DNA of 64,000 nucleotides from Streptomyces durmitorensis (GCF_023498005.1 NZ_CP097289.1:2232001-2296000), one strand, 5' to 3'; positions 1 to 9,864 are shown, counted from the stretch's first letter. The notes: generated from the letters alone by a model not told the origin. Made by a program: numbers and translations.

Positions 1-65
1 CTCCGTGGCCATACGGCCTTGTGCTGGACGGGCTGCGGATAGCTAACGCCAGCCGAAACACCACG

Positions 66-80
66 TCAACACTTTGTTGA
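66..80. promoter_or_regulatory. Palindromic operator at the left edge
   Basis: A perfect inverted repeat TCAACA-N3-TGTTGA. Read on the minus strand it is followed by TTGACG overlapping its right arm, then after 18-19 bases a TAGCTA-like -10, so it looks like the promoter/operator of a gene that runs leftward out of the window. The same palindrome with the same overlapping TTGACG lies in front of the catalase gene at 2855-2869. Confidence 0.5.
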
Positions 81-95
81 AAACTTCGGGTAACA

Positions 96-128
96 AAGGC
101 CGCCGTCCGGTTAACGGACGACGGCCTT
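96..128. terminator. Hairpin terminator after the HTH gene
   Basis: A 14-bp stem with one mismatch (left arm 96-109, right arm 115-128) and a GTTAA loop. It lies 24 bases downstream of the stop of the minus-strand HTH gene and probably ends that transcript. Confidence 0.55.
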
Positions 129-151
129 CAGGGGTGCTCTGACCTGGGACG

Positions 152-520
152 TCAGGTGGACCGGTTGAGATAGTTGTAGACAGTGAAGCGCGAGACGCCC
201 AGCGCGCCGGCCACCGTCTCCACTCCGTGCCGCACGGCGAAGGCGCCTCGCGCCTCGAGTATCCGTACGACCTCCTGCTTGGCCTTGCGGTCAAGATCGG
301 ACAGGGGCACCCCGCGCTTGCGCTCGAGCGCGAGCAGGATGTGGTCGAGGGAGTCCGCGAGCTGCGGCAGGCGTACGGCGAGCACGTCCTCGCCCTGCCA
401 GGCGAGGACGACGTCGTCGGTGCCCGCCTCGTCGGGCGGCACGATCTCGCCGCCCATGGCGTCCACGAGCGGCTTGACGGCGGCCACAAAGGAGCCGCGG
501 TCGTCTCTGGGGCCGGTCAT
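152..520 (-). CDS. Small helix-turn-helix regulator (DauR/YheO-type HTH)
   Basis: A 122-residue protein whose last ~35 residues read as a helix-turn-helix of the DauR/YheO C-terminal type (HGVETVAGALGVSRFTVYNY, ending NYLNR). It lacks the full N-terminal PAS-like domain of long YheO proteins; the first ~60 residues may form a shortened sensor. The start overlaps the stop of the upstream gene by 4 bases, so the two are translationally coupled. Its place beside the glyoxylate genes and beside the TCAACA-N3-TGTTGA palindrome suggests local regulation, but which operator it binds is unknown. DNA binding is well supported, the target is inference. Confidence 0.75.
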   Translation of the reverse strand: MTGPRDDRGSFVAAVKPLVDAMGGEIVPPDEAGTDDVVLAWQGEDVLAVRLPQLADSLDHILLALERKRGVPLSDLDRKAKQEVVRILEARGAFAVRHGVETVAGALGVSRFTVYNYLNRST

Positions 521-783
521 TCGATGGCCTCCCCCGACTCTCCGAGCACGTTCACCTGGAGCGAGACGCGCGTGGCGCCCGCCTCCAGGGCCTTGCGCAG
601 CAGGGCGTCGACGGCGGTCAGGACCTCGTCGGCGCCACCTTCCGCGGTATTGCCGAAGGGGCCGACGTCCACGGCGTCGAGCTCGGCCCCCTGGATGACG
701 TCACGGGCCACCACCGCATGGGCGGGCGCCTCGTCCAGGTCGAAGGGTTCGGTCGTGAACTCCACTCTCAATCGCACGCGCAC
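517..783 (-). CDS. Small YkoF/MTH1187-like (thiamine-binding type) protein
   Basis: An 88-residue protein with a predicted alternating strand/helix pattern. It contains EFTTEPFDLDEAPAH, VDVGPFGNTAEG and a C-terminal LEAGATRVSLQVNV segment, which resembles the end of the DUF77/YkoF (thiamine-binding) family. The start is a GTG at 783; a second GTG two codons later is possible. It is the first gene of a two-gene operon with the HTH regulator and is divergent from hyi. Ligand and function cannot be read from the sequence. The family call is moderately sure. Confidence 0.6.
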   Translation of the reverse strand: MRVRLRVEFTTEPFDLDEAPAHAVVARDVIQGAELDAVDVGPFGNTAEGGADEVLTAVDALLRKALEAGATRVSLQVNVLGESGEAIE

Positions 784-821
784 AACCTACTGCCGCGTGG
801 TGATTTTCCGGCAGCCCCCTC

Positions 822-886
822 TTGACAAGGGCGGATCCTCGACGGCAATCTTCCATCAGACAGAAATTAACTTCCGCAATACGGAA
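822..886 (+). promoter_or_regulatory. hyi promoter with tandem operators
   Basis: TTGACA at 822-827 is a consensus -35, with a weak -10 around 845-851. Downstream lie two operator-like sites: CTTCCATCAGACAGAA (850-865) and, six bases on, the palindrome TTCCGCAATACGGAA (872-886). The same pair with the same six-base gap occurs in the gcl promoter (7374-7410). This is the pattern expected of a common repressor, probably the IclR-family allantoin regulator AllR known from Streptomyces, which is not encoded in the window. Confidence 0.65.
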
Positions 887-902
887 GGAGCGCGGAAGCC
901 CC

Positions 903-1730
903 ATGGGATACTCCGACCAGCGCTTCAATGTGAACCTGTCGATCCTCTTCACGGAACTCCCGCTCCTGGAGCGCCCCGCGGCTGCCGCCGCGGCGGGCTT
1001 CACGGCGGTCGAGCTGTGGTGGCCCTGGGTCGACGCCCCCACCCCCGAGCAGTCCGAGCTCGACGCCCTCCGGGCCGCGATCACGGACGCCGGCGTACAG
1101 CTGGTGGGCTTGAACTTCTACGCCGGTCAGCTGCCGGGACCGGACCGCGGCGCCCTGTCGATTCCGGGCGAGGAGAGCGACAAGTTCCGCGCGAACCTCT
1201 CGGTGGCGGCGGACTTCGCACAGTCCCTCGACTGCAAGGCGCTCAACGCGCTGTACGGCAACCGGGTGGAGGGGGTCACCCCCGCCGTCCAGGACGAACT
1301 CGCCCTGGAGAACCTGGTGCTCGCGGCCCGCGAGGCCGACCGCGTGGGTGCGGTGCTGCTGATCGAGGCCCTGAACAAGCCGGAGTCGCCGCGCTGCCCG
1401 ATCGTCAGCGCTGACGCGGCGATCGCCGTGGTGGACAAGGTGAACTCCGCCACCGGGCTCGGCAACGCGAAGTTCCTCATGGACCTCTACCACCTGTCCA
1501 TGAACGGCGAGGACCTGCCGGCCGTCATCGATCGGTACGTGGCTCAGACCGCGCACGTGCAGATCGCCGACAATCCTGGCCGGGGGGCCCCGGGCACGGG
1601 GTCGCTTCCGCTGGAGGAGCTGCTGGATCAGCTCCAGAAGGCCGGTTACGAGGGGTACGTCGGCCTGGAGTACAAGGCCGGGGACCGGCCCAGCTCCGAG
1701 GCCTTCGGCTGGCTGCCGGCTGCGGACTAG
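903..1730 (+). CDS. hyi: Hydroxypyruvate isomerase
   Basis: A 275-residue TIM-barrel protein of the Hyi / sugar-phosphate isomerase family, which interconverts tartronate semialdehyde and hydroxypyruvate. Typical segments are NLSILFTELPLLERPAAA at the start, the metal-site region LIEALNKPESPRC in the middle, and HVQIADNPGRGAPGTG near the end. The ATG at 903 follows GGAAGGAG and gives the usual family length; the in-frame ATG at 822 would lie on the -35. It is the first gene of the glyoxylate cluster, followed by glxR, with gcl 4 kb away on the other strand. Regulation is probably shared with gcl through the twin operators. Confidence 0.9.
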   Translation: MGYSDQRFNVNLSILFTELPLLERPAAAAAAGFTAVELWWPWVDAPTPEQSELDALRAAITDAGVQLVGLNFYAGQLPGPDRGALSIPGEESDKFRANLSVAADFAQSLDCKALNALYGNRVEGVTPAVQDELALENLVLAAREADRVGAVLLIEALNKPESPRCPIVSADAAIAVVDKVNSATGLGNAKFLMDLYHLSMNGEDLPAVIDRYVAQTAHVQIADNPGRGAPGTGSLPLEELLDQLQKAGYEGYVGLEYKAGDRPSSEAFGWLPAAD

Positions 1731-1731
1731 G

Positions 1732-1777
1732 CCGCCGCTTCGCGGCGGATTCTTCCCGCCCACCCACCCGATTGCCC
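1732..1777. repeat. Dispersed intergenic hairpin element, copy 1
   Basis: A GC hairpin (arms 1732-1738 and 1742-1748, loop TTC) followed by a C-rich tail CCCACCCACCCGATTGCCCC. An inverted copy of the whole element is at 9851-9896. It lies between hyi and glxR and could act as an attenuator or processing site. Confidence 0.6.
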
Positions 1778-1808
1778 CGCATCACCCCGTAGCTAGAAAG
1801 GCTCCACC

Positions 1809-2699
1809 ATGAGCAACCTTCCCAAGATCGCGTGGATCGGACTCGGCATCATGGGCTCCCCCATGTCCGAGAACCTGATCAAGGCTGGTTACTCCGTCAC
1901 CGGCTTCACCCTTGAGCAGGACAAGCTGGACCGCCTCACCGCGGCCGGCGGCGTCGCCGCCAAGTCGATCGCCGAGGCCGTCAAGGACGCCGACGTCATC
2001 GTCACGATGGTGCCCGCGTCGCCGCAGGTCGAGGCCATCGCGTACGGCGAGAACGGCATCCTGGAGAACGCGCGGTCCGGCGCGCTGATCGTCGACATGT
2101 CGTCGATCACCCCGCAGACCTCCGTGGACCTGGCCAAGGCAGCCAAGGACAAGGGCATCCGCGTCCTGGACGCCCCCGTGTCGGGCGGCGAGGCCGGCGC
2201 CATCGAGGCCGTGCTCTCCATCATGGTCGGCGGCGAGCAGGCCGACTTCGACGAGGCCAAGCCGCTCCTCGACGCCCTCGGCAAGACCATCGTGCTGTGC
2301 GGTCCGCACGGCTCGGGTCAGACCGTGAAGGCCGCCAACCAGCTCATCGTCGCCGTGAACATCCAGGCGTGCGCCGAGGCCGTCGTCTTCCTGGAGAAGT
2401 CCGGGGTGGACCTGACCGCCGCCCTCGACGTCCTGAACGGCGGGCTTGCGGGCTCGACCGTCCTGACCCGCAAGAAGGACAACTTCCTCAACCGCGACTT
2501 CAAGCCCGGATTCCGGATCGACCTGCACCACAAGGACATGGGCATCGTCACCGACGCCGCCCGCAATGTCGGTGCCTCGCTCCCGGTGGGTGCCGTGGTG
2601 GCCCAGCTCGTCGCCTCGCTGCGCACGCAGGGTGACGGCGGCCTCGACCACTCCGCGCTCCTGCGCGGCGTGGAGCGCCTCTCGGGCGCCGAGCTCTAA
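1809..2699 (+). CDS. glxR: 2-hydroxy-3-oxopropionate (tartronate semialdehyde) reductase
   Basis: A 296-residue beta-hydroxyacid dehydrogenase. It has the N-terminal NAD(P)-binding motif GLGIMGSPM (residues 11-19), the substrate-binding DAPVSGGEAGA, and the catalytic lysine in GQTVKAANQL. It reduces tartronate semialdehyde made by Gcl to D-glycerate. The length is typical. The ATG lies behind GAAAGG. It is co-directional with hyi, but the 78-bp gap holds a hairpin, so expression of the two may differ. The assignment rests on family motifs plus the gcl/hyi context and is strong. Confidence 0.92.
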   Translation: MSNLPKIAWIGLGIMGSPMSENLIKAGYSVTGFTLEQDKLDRLTAAGGVAAKSIAEAVKDADVIVTMVPASPQVEAIAYGENGILENARSGALIVDMSSITPQTSVDLAKAAKDKGIRVLDAPVSGGEAGAIEAVLSIMVGGEQADFDEAKPLLDALGKTIVLCGPHGSGQTVKAANQLIVAVNIQACAEAVVFLEKSGVDLTAALDVLNGGLAGSTVLTRKKDNFLNRDFKPGFRIDLHHKDMGIVTDAARNVGASLPVGAVVAQLVASLRTQGDGGLDHSALLRGVERLSGAEL

Positions 2700-2854
2700 G
2701 AAGCCCTCCAAAGGCTCCAGGAGCTCCCTCAACTTCCGGGCCGCGGCGGCGCTGACACCTGTCCTGTCGCGCCCAGGCGTCGCCGCGGTCCGGAACTCAA
2801 GCCTCAGCACGATCAGCCTCATGACGAACAAGCGAACAAGCCCCACCCAAAACT

Positions 2855-2895
2855 TCAACAAACTGTTGACGTAGCTGTTCAGGCGTACTTACGCT
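2855..2895 (+). promoter_or_regulatory. Catalase promoter with overlapping palindromic operator
   Basis: The palindrome TCAACA-N3-TGTTGA (2855-2869) overlaps the -35 TTGACG (2866-2871). A -10 TACGCT follows at 2890-2895 after 18 bases. A protein bound here would cover the -35, so repression is the simplest reading. The same arrangement stands at 66-80 facing left. Confidence 0.6.
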
Positions 2896-2947
2896 CACGT
2901 CACCTCAGCAGTTTCAGCAGTCCGTACGGAAGGTCAACCCCGCCACC

Positions 2948-4405
2948 ATGTCGAAGCGTGTGCTCACGACCGAGTCCGGCGCCCCCGTCGCCGACAATCA
3001 GAACTCAGCCACCGCCGGCGTCGGTGGCCCGCTTCTCCTCCAGGACCAGCACCTCCTCGAGAAGCTCGCCCGCTTCAACCGCGAGCGCATCCCGGAGCGT
3101 GTGGTGCACGCGCGCGGTTCCGGCGCGTACGGCTACTTCGAGGTGACCGACGACGTCACCGCGTACACCTCGGCCGACTTCCTGAACACCGTCGGCAAGC
3201 GCACCGAGACGTTCCTGCGCTTCTCCACGGTGGCGGACAGCCTCGGCGGCGCGGACGCGGTCCGTGACCCGCGCGGCTTCGCGCTGAAGTTCTACACCGA
3301 AGAGGGCAACTACGACCTCGTCGGCAACAACACCCCGGTGTTCTTCATCAAGGACCCGATCAAGTTCCCCGACTTCATCCACTCCCAGAAGCGCGACCCC
3401 TTCACGGGCAAGCAGGAGCCGGACAACGTCTGGGACTTCTGGGCGCACGCCCCCGAGGCGACGCACCAGGTGACGTGGCTGATGGGCGACCGCGGCATCC
3501 CCGCGTCGTACCGCCACATGAACGGCTACGGCTCGCACACCTACCAGTGGACGAACGCGGCGGGCGAGGCCTTCTTCGTGAAGTACCACTTCAAGACGAA
3601 CCAGGGCGTACGCAGCCTGTCGTCGGACCAGGCCGCCGAGCTCGCGGGCAAGGACGCCAACTCGCACCAGACGGACCTCCTCCAGGCCATCGAGCGCGGC
3701 GTGAACCCGTCCTGGACGCTGCACGTGCAGATCATGCCGGCGGCCGACGCGGCCGACTACCGCTTCAACCCCTTCGACCTGACGAAGGTGTGGCCGCACA
3801 GCGACTACCCGCTGCAGCGCGTGGGCCGTCTGGTCCTCGACCGCAACCCCGACAACGTCTTCGCCGAGGTCGAGCAGGCCGCCTTCTCCCCGAACAACTT
3901 CGTTCCGGGCATCGGTCCGTCCCCCGACAAGATGCTCCAGGGCCGCCTGTTCGCCTACGCGGACGCGCACCGCTACCGCCTGGGCGTCAACCACACGCTG
4001 CTCGCGGTGAACGCGCCGAAGGCGACCACCGCCGACAACTACGGCCGTGACGGCCTGATGGCGTCCAACGCGTACGGCCGTGACCGCAAGAACTACGAGC
4101 CCAACTCGTACGACGGCCCCGCCGAGACCGGTCAGCCGCTCTCCGCCCCGCTGGCTGTCAACGGCCACACGGGCACGCACGAGGCGCCGCTGCACACCAA
4201 GGACGACCACTTCTTCCAGGCGGGTGAGCTCTACCGCCTGATGTCGGCCGAGGAGCAGGCCCGCCTGGTGGCGAACATCGCGGGCGGCCTCTCGCAGGTC
4301 ACCCGTGACGACGTCATCGAGAAGAACCTCGCCCACTTCCACGCCGCCGACGCCGAGTACGGCAAGCGCGTGGAGGAGGCCGTCCGCGCCCTGCGCGAGG
4401 ACTAA
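2948..4405 (+). CDS. katA: Heme catalase (clade 3, small subunit)
   Basis: A 485-residue monofunctional catalase. The distal heme residues are visible as [10 protein letters not shown] (His54) and GNNTPVFF (Asn127), and the proximal ligand as [12 protein letters not shown]. The length fits small-subunit clade 3 enzymes that bind NADPH. It destroys hydrogen peroxide in the cytoplasm; in this locus the source would be oxidases of purine and glycolate metabolism. The ATG follows GGAAGG. It has its own promoter with a palindromic operator and a hairpin terminator, so it is an independent transcription unit inside the glyoxylate cluster. Confidence 0.95.
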   Translation: MSKRVLTTESGAPVADNQNSATAGVGGPLLLQDQHLLEKLARFNRERIPERVVHARGSGAYGYFEVTDDVTAYTSADFLNTVGKRTETFLRFSTVADSLGGADAVRDPRGFALKFYTEEGNYDLVGNNTPVFFIKDPIKFPDFIHSQKRDPFTGKQEPDNVWDFWAHAPEATHQVTWLMGDRGIPASYRHMNGYGSHTYQWTNAAGEAFFVKYHFKTNQGVRSLSSDQAAELAGKDANSHQTDLLQAIERGVNPSWTLHVQIMPAADAADYRFNPFDLTKVWPHSDYPLQRVGRLVLDRNPDNVFAEVEQAAFSPNNFVPGIGPSPDKMLQGRLFAYADAHRYRLGVNHTLLAVNAPKATTADNYGRDGLMASNAYGRDRKNYEPNSYDGPAETGQPLSAPLAVNGHTGTHEAPLHTKDDHFFQAGELYRLMSAEEQARLVANIAGGLSQVTRDDVIEKNLAHFHAADAEYGKRVEEAVRALRED

Positions 4406-4418
4406 GAACTCCCGGACT

Positions 4419-4455
4419 GCACCGGTGAATTGACGGGAGGTCAGTTCACTGGTGC
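4419..4455 (+). terminator. Hairpin terminator after catalase
   Basis: Arms 4419-4434 and 4440-4455 (GCACC-GTGAA-TGAC pairing with two mismatches) enclose a GGGAG loop, 13 bases after the katA stop. There is no clear T run, as is common in Streptomyces. Confidence 0.6.
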
Positions 4456-4663
4456 TGCGCCCGCACCATCACGGACCCGGATGAGGGGTGGTCCCGTGGT
4501 GAACGGGCCGGACGAGGACCGCGGCGGCTCTGCGAGCCAGTGCGGTGGTAAAGGTCAGGCGGCTCCCTTCTCGACCTGAGGGAGGGGAACACCGCCGGTC
4601 CATTCGCAGCCGCCGCGGTCCCAGCCGCTTTCGGGCCCCTGGGCCTTGGGCCCACCCATATGA

Positions 4664-4772
4664 CTCCGTCCGGCAGCGCGTATGCATGTTCCGCCAGTCG
4701 CGCGCGGTCGGACGGCTACAACTCCTCAGGCAGAGCGCCGGGTAGGGACGGTCCCCTACCCGGCGCTCCTTT
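4664..4772 (+). ncRNA. Candidate structured RNA ending in a strong terminator
   Basis: This gap after katA has no convincing plus-strand ORF but ends in a perfect 14-bp hairpin with a T run. Just before it are nested complementary segments: CCGTCCG (4666-4672) with CGGACGG (4709-4715), and inside them GCGCG (4676-4680) with CGCGC (4699-4703). A transcript ending here would be strongly folded. No known RNA family was recognised; its 5' end is unknown and may lie anywhere after 4456. It is antisense to the 3' end of the YdeI-like gene. Confidence 0.3.
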
Positions 4773-5399
4773 TTGCGTCTGCGGGTCCGTCGTGGCTGGT
4801 CGCGCAGTTCCCCGCGCCCCTTCGGGGCGCCCCGTCGCCAGCTTGGCCACCATCCGTTCCAGCCTGGCAGCCCGTGTGGCGGGGGTTCTCGCCGTCATCA
4901 GGCGATGCAGCACCACGTACTGGTCCGACTTGCCCAGGGCCTCGAAGGTCTTGCGGGCCGCCGGGCTCGCCGCGAGCGCCGCCGTCAGGTCGTCAGGGAC
5001 CGTGGCGTTGCGCTGGGACTCGTAGGCCGCCTCCCAGCGGCCGTCCGCCTTGGCCGCCGCCACTTCCGCCAGGCCCGCCTCGCGCATGCGCCCTGCGGCC
5101 GTCAGGGCCTCCACCTTCTGCACGTTCACCTTCGACCAGAGGCCGCGCGGCCGGCGCCGGGTGATCTTCTGCAGGTAGTACACGTCGTCGTACGACCTGC
5201 GCTGGCCGTCGATCCAGCCGTGGCAGAGCGCCACGTCGATGATCTCCCCCGCCGTCACCGACGGCACGCCCGAGGCCTTCTTGGCGACCATCAGCCACAG
5301 GCCAGGTGCGGTGACGTGGTGCGCGTCGAGCCAGGCGTCGAGCTCCGCCCGGTCCTTGCAGGTGATGACCTGCAGACCCTCAAGCGATTCCATCCGCAC
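4716..5399 (-). CDS. YdeI/OmdA-family protein
   Basis: A 227-residue protein of the YdeI / OmpD-associated (bacteriocin-protection) family. Diagnostic segments are DAWLDAHHVTAPGLWL, VDVALCHGWIDGQRRSYD-like (here DVALCHGWIDGQRRS) and the RRRPRGLWSKVNVQKVE stretch. The biochemical role of the family is unclear. The last ~30 residues are low-complexity, exceed the usual length, and are encoded by the plus-strand terminator hairpin at 4734-4767, so this tail is probably not functional. Starts at 5399 or at the Met two codons in are both possible. It lies downstream of gcl but behind a perfect terminator, so it is probably its own unit. Confidence 0.8.
   Translation of the reverse strand: MRMESLEGLQVITCKDRAELDAWLDAHHVTAPGLWLMVAKKASGVPSVTAGEIIDVALCHGWIDGQRRSYDDVYYLQKITRRRPRGLWSKVNVQKVEALTAAGRMREAGLAEVAAAKADGRWEAAYESQRNATVPDDLTAALAASPAARKTFEALGKSDQYVVLHRLMTARTPATRAARLERMVAKLATGRPEGARGTARPATTDPQTQKGAPGRGPSLPGALPEEL
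4734..4772 (+). terminator. Strong rho-independent terminator, plus strand
   Basis: A perfect 14-bp stem (4734-4747 with 4754-4767) with a six-base loop is followed by CCTTTTTG. The T run is on the plus strand, so it ends a rightward transcript. The nearest rightward gene (katA) already has its own terminator 300 bases earlier. Confidence 0.8.
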
Positions 5400-5421
5400 A
5401 CACTAAGTCCGCACACACCAA

Positions 5422-5456
5422 AGGGGCGGTCCACCCCGCTCGGGTGGACCGCCCCT
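5422..5456 (-). terminator. Terminator after gcl
   Basis: A perfect 15-bp stem (5422-5436 with 5442-5456) with a five-base loop lies 24 bases downstream of the gcl stop. It separates gcl from the YdeI-like gene. Confidence 0.75.
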
Positions 5457-5479
5457 CAGAGCGCCGTGCGGCGCTGCCG

Positions 5480-7267
<1,788 letters not shown>

Positions 7268-7373
7268 GGGGTTCTCCTGCTTCGACAACAGCTTCGACAG
7301 CTTGATCAGCTTTTCGGCTGACGGATACGGCTGGCGGATCCGGCTCCCGTCGCGCCCCGCGGTGAGCTTCTGT

Positions 7374-7441
7374 TTCCGCATTGTGGAAAAGATGTTCTGC
7401 TATATGGAAGCAATGTAGGCGGGTCCAGTGGAGACCGTCAA
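7374..7441 (-). promoter_or_regulatory. gcl promoter with tandem operators
   Basis: On the minus strand: -35 TTGACG (7441-7436), an 18-base spacer, -10 TACATT (7417-7412), then CTTCCATATAGCAGAA (7410-7395), a six-base gap, and the palindrome TTCCACAATGCGGAA (7388-7374). Operator order, orientation and spacing match the hyi promoter exactly. Sites downstream of the -10 suggest repression by blocking early elongation or initiation. Confidence 0.7.
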
Positions 7442-7495
7442 GAGACGTCCGGGAACCGGCCAGCCCGAGGGGCGCGTCCCAGTCGTTGAATTCGC

Positions 7496-8401
7496 ATGGA
7501 ATTCGGCCACACCATCGGGGGGTCGAGCGTGGCCAGTTCACCGGACGCGGCGTCATTCACCCGACATAGGTACGGCCGCTGGGCGGTGGGCCCGCTGCTC
7601 GGGCAGGGCAGCCTCGGGCGGGTCTTCCTCGCGCACGACGGAGCGGGGCGCGCCGCCGCCCTCCGGGTCGTGCACGCCTCTCTCGCCGGCGACCAGGAGT
7701 TCCGTACGCGCTTTGCCCGCGAGGTCCACGCGATCGGCGCGGTGCGGGGGCGCCGGATCGCCGCGCTCGTCGACGCGGACCCGCAGGGTGCGGTGCCCTG
7801 GCTCGCCACGGAGTACGTCCCCGGCCCGACGCTCGCCACGCGGGTACGGGAGCTCGGCGGGCCGCTCGGTACGCCGGAACTGCGCGCCTTGGCGAGCGCG
7901 CTCGCCGGGGCGCTGAACGACATCCACCGGGCGGGGCTCGTGCACGGTGGCCTGCGGCCGTCGAAGGTGATCCTGGCCGCTGACGGGCCCCGCGTCGTCG
8001 ACTTCGGCACGGGAGAACAGGGAGGGACGCGGGGAGGGTGGACGGCGTACACGGCGCCCGAGGTCCTGGCGGCACGGGGCGGGGTGGCCAAGCCGCCCGC
8101 GGACGTCTTCTCGCTCGGCGCGGTACTCGCCTTCGCGGCGACGGGGCAAGGCGGCTTCGCCCCTGAAGGCCCGGCGCTGCTCGGCGTACCGAGGGAGCTG
8201 CTCCCCCTCGTCACCGCCTGCCTCGCCGGGCACCCCACGGCCAGACCGGCCCCACGCACCGTCGCCCGCATGGCGGGCCTTCCCCTGCCGGGCAGCCGCC
8301 GCCGCGCCCTGACCCTGGCGGGCACGCTGTTCTTGGCTCAACTGGCTGCCGAGGCAGGCCCACTTGGTGGACGATGGAGGTCACGAACCGGCGAGCGGTG
8401 A
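7496..8401 (+). CDS. Ser/Thr protein kinase-like protein, probably a pseudokinase
   Basis: A 301-residue protein with a bacterial Hanks-type kinase fold. The Gly-rich loop LGQGSLGRVF (35-44) and DFG (169-171) are intact. The beta-3 lysine position reads AAALRVV (Arg57), and the catalytic loop reads LVHGGLRPSK in place of HRDLKPSN, so the catalytic Asp is Gly152 and the following Asn is Lys157. It is therefore probably unable to transfer phosphate and may act by binding. The N-terminal ~25 residues are unlike the family; a GTG at 7529 is an alternative start. No extracellular sensor; a weak hydrophobic stretch lies near residue 280. It is followed 15 bases later by the zinc-ribbon gene. Confidence 0.75.
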   Translation: MEFGHTIGGSSVASSPDAASFTRHRYGRWAVGPLLGQGSLGRVFLAHDGAGRAAALRVVHASLAGDQEFRTRFAREVHAIGAVRGRRIAALVDADPQGAVPWLATEYVPGPTLATRVRELGGPLGTPELRALASALAGALNDIHRAGLVHGGLRPSKVILAADGPRVVDFGTGEQGGTRGGWTAYTAPEVLAARGGVAKPPADVFSLGAVLAFAATGQGGFAPEGPALLGVPRELLPLVTACLAGHPTARPAPRTVARMAGLPLPGSRRRALTLAGTLFLAQLAAEAGPLGGRWRSRTGER

Positions 8402-8416
8402 CGGTTACGGTGACGG

Positions 8417-9349
8417 GTGAGGGTGATGACGGACAGCGGCGTCCCGGTACGGTGCCCGGTCTGCCGGCGCGAGCATGTGTACGCCCCTCCGTCCTACCCC
8501 TGCGTGTGCGGCGCCCCCGTGGTGCCGCCGGTGGCACGCGGCGCGACGGTGACTCCGGTGACGGACAGGACGTGGGCGGAGGAGTGGGTGACCGTGCGGT
8601 GCCGGATGTGCGGCCGCCGCGATCAGTGGCCCCAGCCCGAGCTGGGGTGCGGGTGCGGGGCGGTGCTGCGGATTCCGGTGCGGGCGGTACAGGCCCCGTC
8701 GACCGACCCCGCGGTGCAGGCCCCGCCGAACGACTCCGGGGCGCAGGACCCGCCGAGCGACTCCGCGGCGGAGGCGCAGCCGACCGACCCCGGGGTGGAG
8801 GCGCAGCCGACCGACCCCGGGGTGGAGGCTCAGCCGACCGCCCCCGCGGCGGAGGCGCAACCGGCCGACCCGACGCCTCCGGCACCACCGGAGGCTCCGA
8901 CCGCACCCGAAGTCCCGACCGCACCGGAAGCCCCGGCGCACATCTCCCTGCCCCGGACGGCTCCGACACCTCGGCCCGCCTTCCAGCCGGTGCCGGTCCG
9001 CACGGCGCGGGACGCGGTGACGGTGGCGGCGCTGTACCTGCGGTGGCTCGGGTACGGGGAGATCCGGGGAGCGGTCAAGCGGGCGCCTTCCGGGGTGCGG
9101 GTCGCGGCGCGGGGCATGATCGCGCTGATCGAGCCGTCCGTGCAGCCGACGTCGCTCCGTGACGTGGAGTGCGTATGGCTCAGCGCGATGACCGAGTCCG
9201 TGAGCTGCGTCTGCTTCTCCCTCGCGGGCTACGAGGAACCGGCCCGCGCGCGGGCGGACGCGCTGTCGATCCCCTTGTTCGTCATAGACCTCACGGGAAC
9301 GCCACAGCCGGTGAACAACGCGGCGGACGAGCTGATGGCCGCGGGCTAG
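8417..9349 (+). CDS. Zinc-ribbon, Pro-rich linker protein with nuclease-like C-terminal domain
   Basis: A 310-residue protein. Residues ~12-82 hold two zinc-ribbon-like Cys sets (CPVC with CVCG, CRMCG with CGCG). Residues ~93-170 are a Pro/Ala/Asp linker made of imperfect eight-residue repeats around AEAQPTDPGV. The last ~110 residues form an alpha/beta domain (ALYLRWLGYGEIR, then GVRVAARGMIALIEP and SIPLFVIDLTG) that resembles restriction-endonuclease-like (Mrr-type) folds, though a full acidic-Lys catalytic set is not obvious. It may bind nucleic acid; this is inference. It lies 15 bases after the kinase-like gene and is probably co-transcribed with it. Confidence 0.65.
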   Translation: MRVMTDSGVPVRCPVCRREHVYAPPSYPCVCGAPVVPPVARGATVTPVTDRTWAEEWVTVRCRMCGRRDQWPQPELGCGCGAVLRIPVRAVQAPSTDPAVQAPPNDSGAQDPPSDSAAEAQPTDPGVEAQPTDPGVEAQPTAPAAEAQPADPTPPAPPEAPTAPEVPTAPEAPAHISLPRTAPTPRPAFQPVPVRTARDAVTVAALYLRWLGYGEIRGAVKRAPSGVRVAARGMIALIEPSVQPTSLRDVECVWLSAMTESVSCVCFSLAGYEEPARARADALSIPLFVIDLTGTPQPVNNAADELMAAG

Positions 9350-9573
9350 ACGCCTCGCGGGACGACGGACGAGGCCGCGCTGCGGGCACACCGCCTATCC
9401 GGGCCACCGGACGAACGGCCTCTACGGGGTAACCACCCCACCCGGCCCCCGGACGAAAGACCGCTGCGCGGCAAACGCCCCCACCCGTGCCGCCGGGCAA
9501 GAGACCAGCGCGCGGTAACCGCCCCACCCGTGCCACCGGGCAAGAGTCCACCGTGCGGCAATCGCGCCCTCCC

Positions 9574-9864
9574 GGTGGGCGAGCAAGGAACCACCACGGG
9601 GCAATCGCCACCCCGGTCAGCGAGCAAAAAGCCACCGCCGGGCAATCGCACCACCCCGGTGGGCGAGCAAGAAACCACCACGGGGCAATCGCCACCCCAG
9701 TCAGCGAGCAAGAAACCACCGCCGGGCAATCGCACCACCCCGGTGGGCGAGCAAGAAACCACCACGGGGCAATCGCCACCCCGGTCGGCGAGCAAAAAGC
9801 CACCGCCGGGCAATCGCACCACCCCAGTCAGCAAGCAAGGAACCACCACGGGGTAATCGGGTGG
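9574..9864. repeat. 84-bp tandem repeat array (41 + 43 bp sub-units)
   Basis: Alternating 41-bp and 43-bp units (9574-9614, 9615-9657, 9658-9698, 9699-9741, 9742-9782, 9783-9825, then a partial unit) make 3.5 copies of an 84-bp repeat. Each unit holds GGGCAATCG and GGCGAGCAA-like cores. Decayed copies extend left to about 9420. Because 84 is a multiple of three, all frames stay open on both strands and create long false ORFs. No gene is supported between 9350 and 9944. Confidence 0.85.

Noticed and set aside
4456..4715. tRNA or known riboswitch in the gap after catalase.
   Set aside because: No acceptor stem, T-loop GGTTCGA-type sequence or recognised riboswitch core; only nested stems and a terminator are seen.
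9574..9864. Possible CRISPR array.
   Set aside because: Units are contiguous with no unique spacers, and there are no cas genes nearby.
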